Part shown: piece after piece, positions 4,097 to 5,320 of the stretch
How the letters are laid out: each line of letters opens with the position of its first letter
Numbering within the stretch: position 1 is the stretch's first letter
NCBI GenBank assembly: GCA_030428345.1
Contig: JAUIBM010000257.1
Coordinates: 1 to 5,320 of the forward strand
DNA length: 5,320 nucleotides
Direction of reading: 5' to 3'
From: Alphaproteobacteria bacterium
GTDB lineage: Bacteria; Pseudomonadota; Alphaproteobacteria; Rhizobiales; Rhizobiaceae
Notes under the pieces: generated by a model
Seen by the model: only the letters and a program-made list of their open reading frames with translations
Told to the model about the DNA's origin: nothing
Databases searched by the model: none
Translations under genes and position numbers: made by a program

Positions 4097-5320
4097 TTGA
4101 AGATCACCCTTCTGAACCCACCCCATCGCGCCATCGGGAGCCGGATTCCGGGCGAGCTGCTTCCACCGCTGGGGCTCCTGATGATCGGAGGACCGCTGAT
4201 CGACACCGGTCACCAGGTGCGACTGGTCAACGCCGACATCACGCCCATGACGCTCGCCGATATCCTGGCCGAACTGCGGCGCGACACGCCCGACGCCCTG
4301 CTCCTCGGTCACTCCGGCTCAACCTCGGCGCACCCCGTCGCCCTTGAGATCACCGCAGCCGTCAGGGCGGAATGGCCAACCATGACCATCGTCTATGGCG
4401 GGGTTTTTCCCACCTATCATTGGGCCGATATCCTGCGTGACGCGCCGCAGATCGATGTGATCGTCCGGGGCGAGGGCGAGGCGACCACGCCTGCCCTGAT
4501 GGAAGCGCTCGCTTGCGGCCGCTCGCTGGAGACCGTGCCGGGACTCGCCTTTCGCCGCGCGGGCGAGCCATTTGCAACCCCGCCAGCGCCCATGCTCCGC
4601 GACCTCGATGCCAACCGGATCGGGTGGGATCTGATCGATTTCGCCAATCATTCCTATTGGGGCGGCAAGCGGGCCGTGGTCATGCAGTTCTCGCGGGGGT
4701 GTCCACACCTTTGCACCTACTGCGGCCAGCGAGGCTTCTGGACCCAATGGCGCCATCGGGACCCGGTCGCATTCGCCAGGGAGATTGCCTGGCTTCACCG
4801 CGAGAAGGGCGTCGAGCTCATCAACCTTGCCGACGAGAATCCAACCTCCTCACGCAAGGCATGGAAGGCGTTCCTGGAGGCGCTCGTCGCCGAGGATGTG
4901 CCGGTGCTGATCATTGGCTCCACCCGGGCCGACGACATCGTGCGCGACGCGGACCTGCTGCCCCTCTACAAGCGGGCCGGATGCCTGCGCTTCCTCCTCG
5001 GGCTGGAGGGAACCGACGAGGCCACGCTCCGGACAGTGCGCAAGGGCGGGACACGCGCAAAGGACCAGGAAGCGATCCGGCTCCTGCGCGCCCATGGGAT
5101 GATCGGGCTCTGCACTTTTGCGGTGGGGTTCGAGGAGGAGACCGACGCCGACTACTGGCGGCTCTTGCGGCACCTGCTCAACTATGATCCGGACCAGGTC
5201 ATGTCGGTATTCGCCACCCCCCACCGCTGGACGCCCTTCCACGGCCAGAGCGCCCATGATTTTTCCGGTGAACATGGCAACCTCGTGCCAATCTACGAAA
5301 CCGCTGTGCGTCACCACGCC
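4097..5320 (+). CDS. B12-dependent radical SAM enzyme, BchE-like (anaerobic Mg-protoporphyrin IX monomethyl ester oxidative cyclase family), N-terminal part
   Basis: An open frame of 408 codons runs from TTG at 4097 through the right edge. Residues 1 to about 150 form a cobalamin-binding Rossmann-like domain: the first strand ITLLNPPH, GELLPPLGLL (19-28), IVYGGVFPTYHW (98-109), then IDVIVRGEGE (119-128), a hallmark of B12-binding radical SAM enzymes. The DxHxxG lower-ligand motif is absent, as in many of this class. The radical SAM domain follows, with 4Fe-4S cysteines C202, C206 and C209 in CPHLCTYC (CxxxCxxC), then LINLADENPT (241-250), STRADDIVRD (275-284) and VGFEEETDADY (343-353). The closest family I recognise is BchE, which builds the isocyclic ring of bacteriochlorophyll without oxygen using SAM and cobalamin. 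It differs from the Rhodobacter BchE I recall (CPFTCSFC, LADEEPTIN, NTRVTDILRD), so it may be a paralogous subgroup or an enzyme with another substrate. Expected full length is about 500-575 residues; the C-terminus is missing. The start is set by GGAG eight bases upstream. Radical SAM assignment is firm; the substrate is uncertain. Confidence 0.88.
   Translation, partial: MKITLLNPPHRAIGSRIPGELLPPLGLLMIGGPLIDTGHQVRLVNADITPMTLADILAELRRDTPDALLLGHSGSTSAHPVALEITAAVRAEWPTMTIVYGGVFPTYHWADILRDAPQIDVIVRGEGEATTPALMEALACGRSLETVPGLAFRRAGEPFATPPAPMLRDLDANRIGWDLIDFANHSYWGGKRAVVMQFSRGCPHLCTYCGQRGFWTQWRHRDPVAFAREIAWLHREKGVELINLADENPTSSRKAWKAFLEALVAEDVPVLIIGSTRADDIVRDADLLPLYKRAGCLRFLLGLEGTDEATLRTVRKGGTRAKDQEAIRLLRAHGMIGLCTFAVGFEEETDADYWRLLRHLLNYDPDQVMSVFATPHRWTPFHGQSAHDFSGEHGNLVPIYETAVRHHA

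Noticed and set aside
4513..5187. Plus-strand open frame of 224 codons inside the radical SAM gene
   Set aside because: It is an out-of-frame shadow; the frame carrying the radical SAM cysteines and B12-domain motifs is clearly the coding one.
1..5320. Insertion sequences, CRISPR arrays, integrase genes or rRNA
   Set aside because: No repeat-spacer array, transposase or integrase motif, terminal inverted repeat pair or rRNA signature was seen on either strand.

Overview
The window looks like chromosomal DNA of an alphaproteobacterium, probably a Rhizobiales-type organism. The evidence is high-GC coding sequence with strong third-position bias, an RpoH-family sigma factor whose C-terminus resembles the alphaproteobacterial RpoH2/RpoHII branch, and a UDP-glucose 6-dehydrogenase very like those of rhizobial relatives. 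The partial gene at the right edge belongs to the BchE-like family of B12-dependent radical SAM enzymes. This raises, but does not prove, the possibility that the organism makes bacteriochlorophyll.

Layout from left to right: (1) 1-459, plus strand, the C-terminal half of a heat-shock-type sigma factor, cut by the left edge. (2) 486-1982 (or 2015), minus strand, a lipoprotein Zn-metalloprotease of family M48 with a LysM-like tail; it converges on the sigma gene with only 26 bp between the stops, and a 7-bp perfect stem spans the junction. (3) 2134-3450, minus strand, UDP-glucose 6-dehydrogenase with a clear Shine-Dalgarno. It lies upstream of the protease in the same direction, but 118-151 bp including an AT-rich patch separate the two, so they may be separate transcripts. 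(4) 3615-3691, plus strand, tRNA-Arg(CCT) with encoded CCA, divergent from ugd. (5) 3692-4096, about 405 bp with no supported gene, clearly less GC-rich than its surroundings and containing several short inverted repeats. (6) 4097-5320, plus strand, the first 408 codons of the BchE-like radical SAM gene. It starts at TTG behind a GGAG Shine-Dalgarno and runs off the right edge.

The genes do not form one pathway. The left part concerns stress transcription and envelope proteolysis. Ugd supplies UDP-glucuronate for surface polysaccharide. The tRNA separates this housekeeping block from the radical SAM gene, which may begin a new functional region (tetrapyrrole/photosynthesis cluster or accessory segment) to the right of the window. 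No insertion sequence, integrase, CRISPR array or rRNA is visible.
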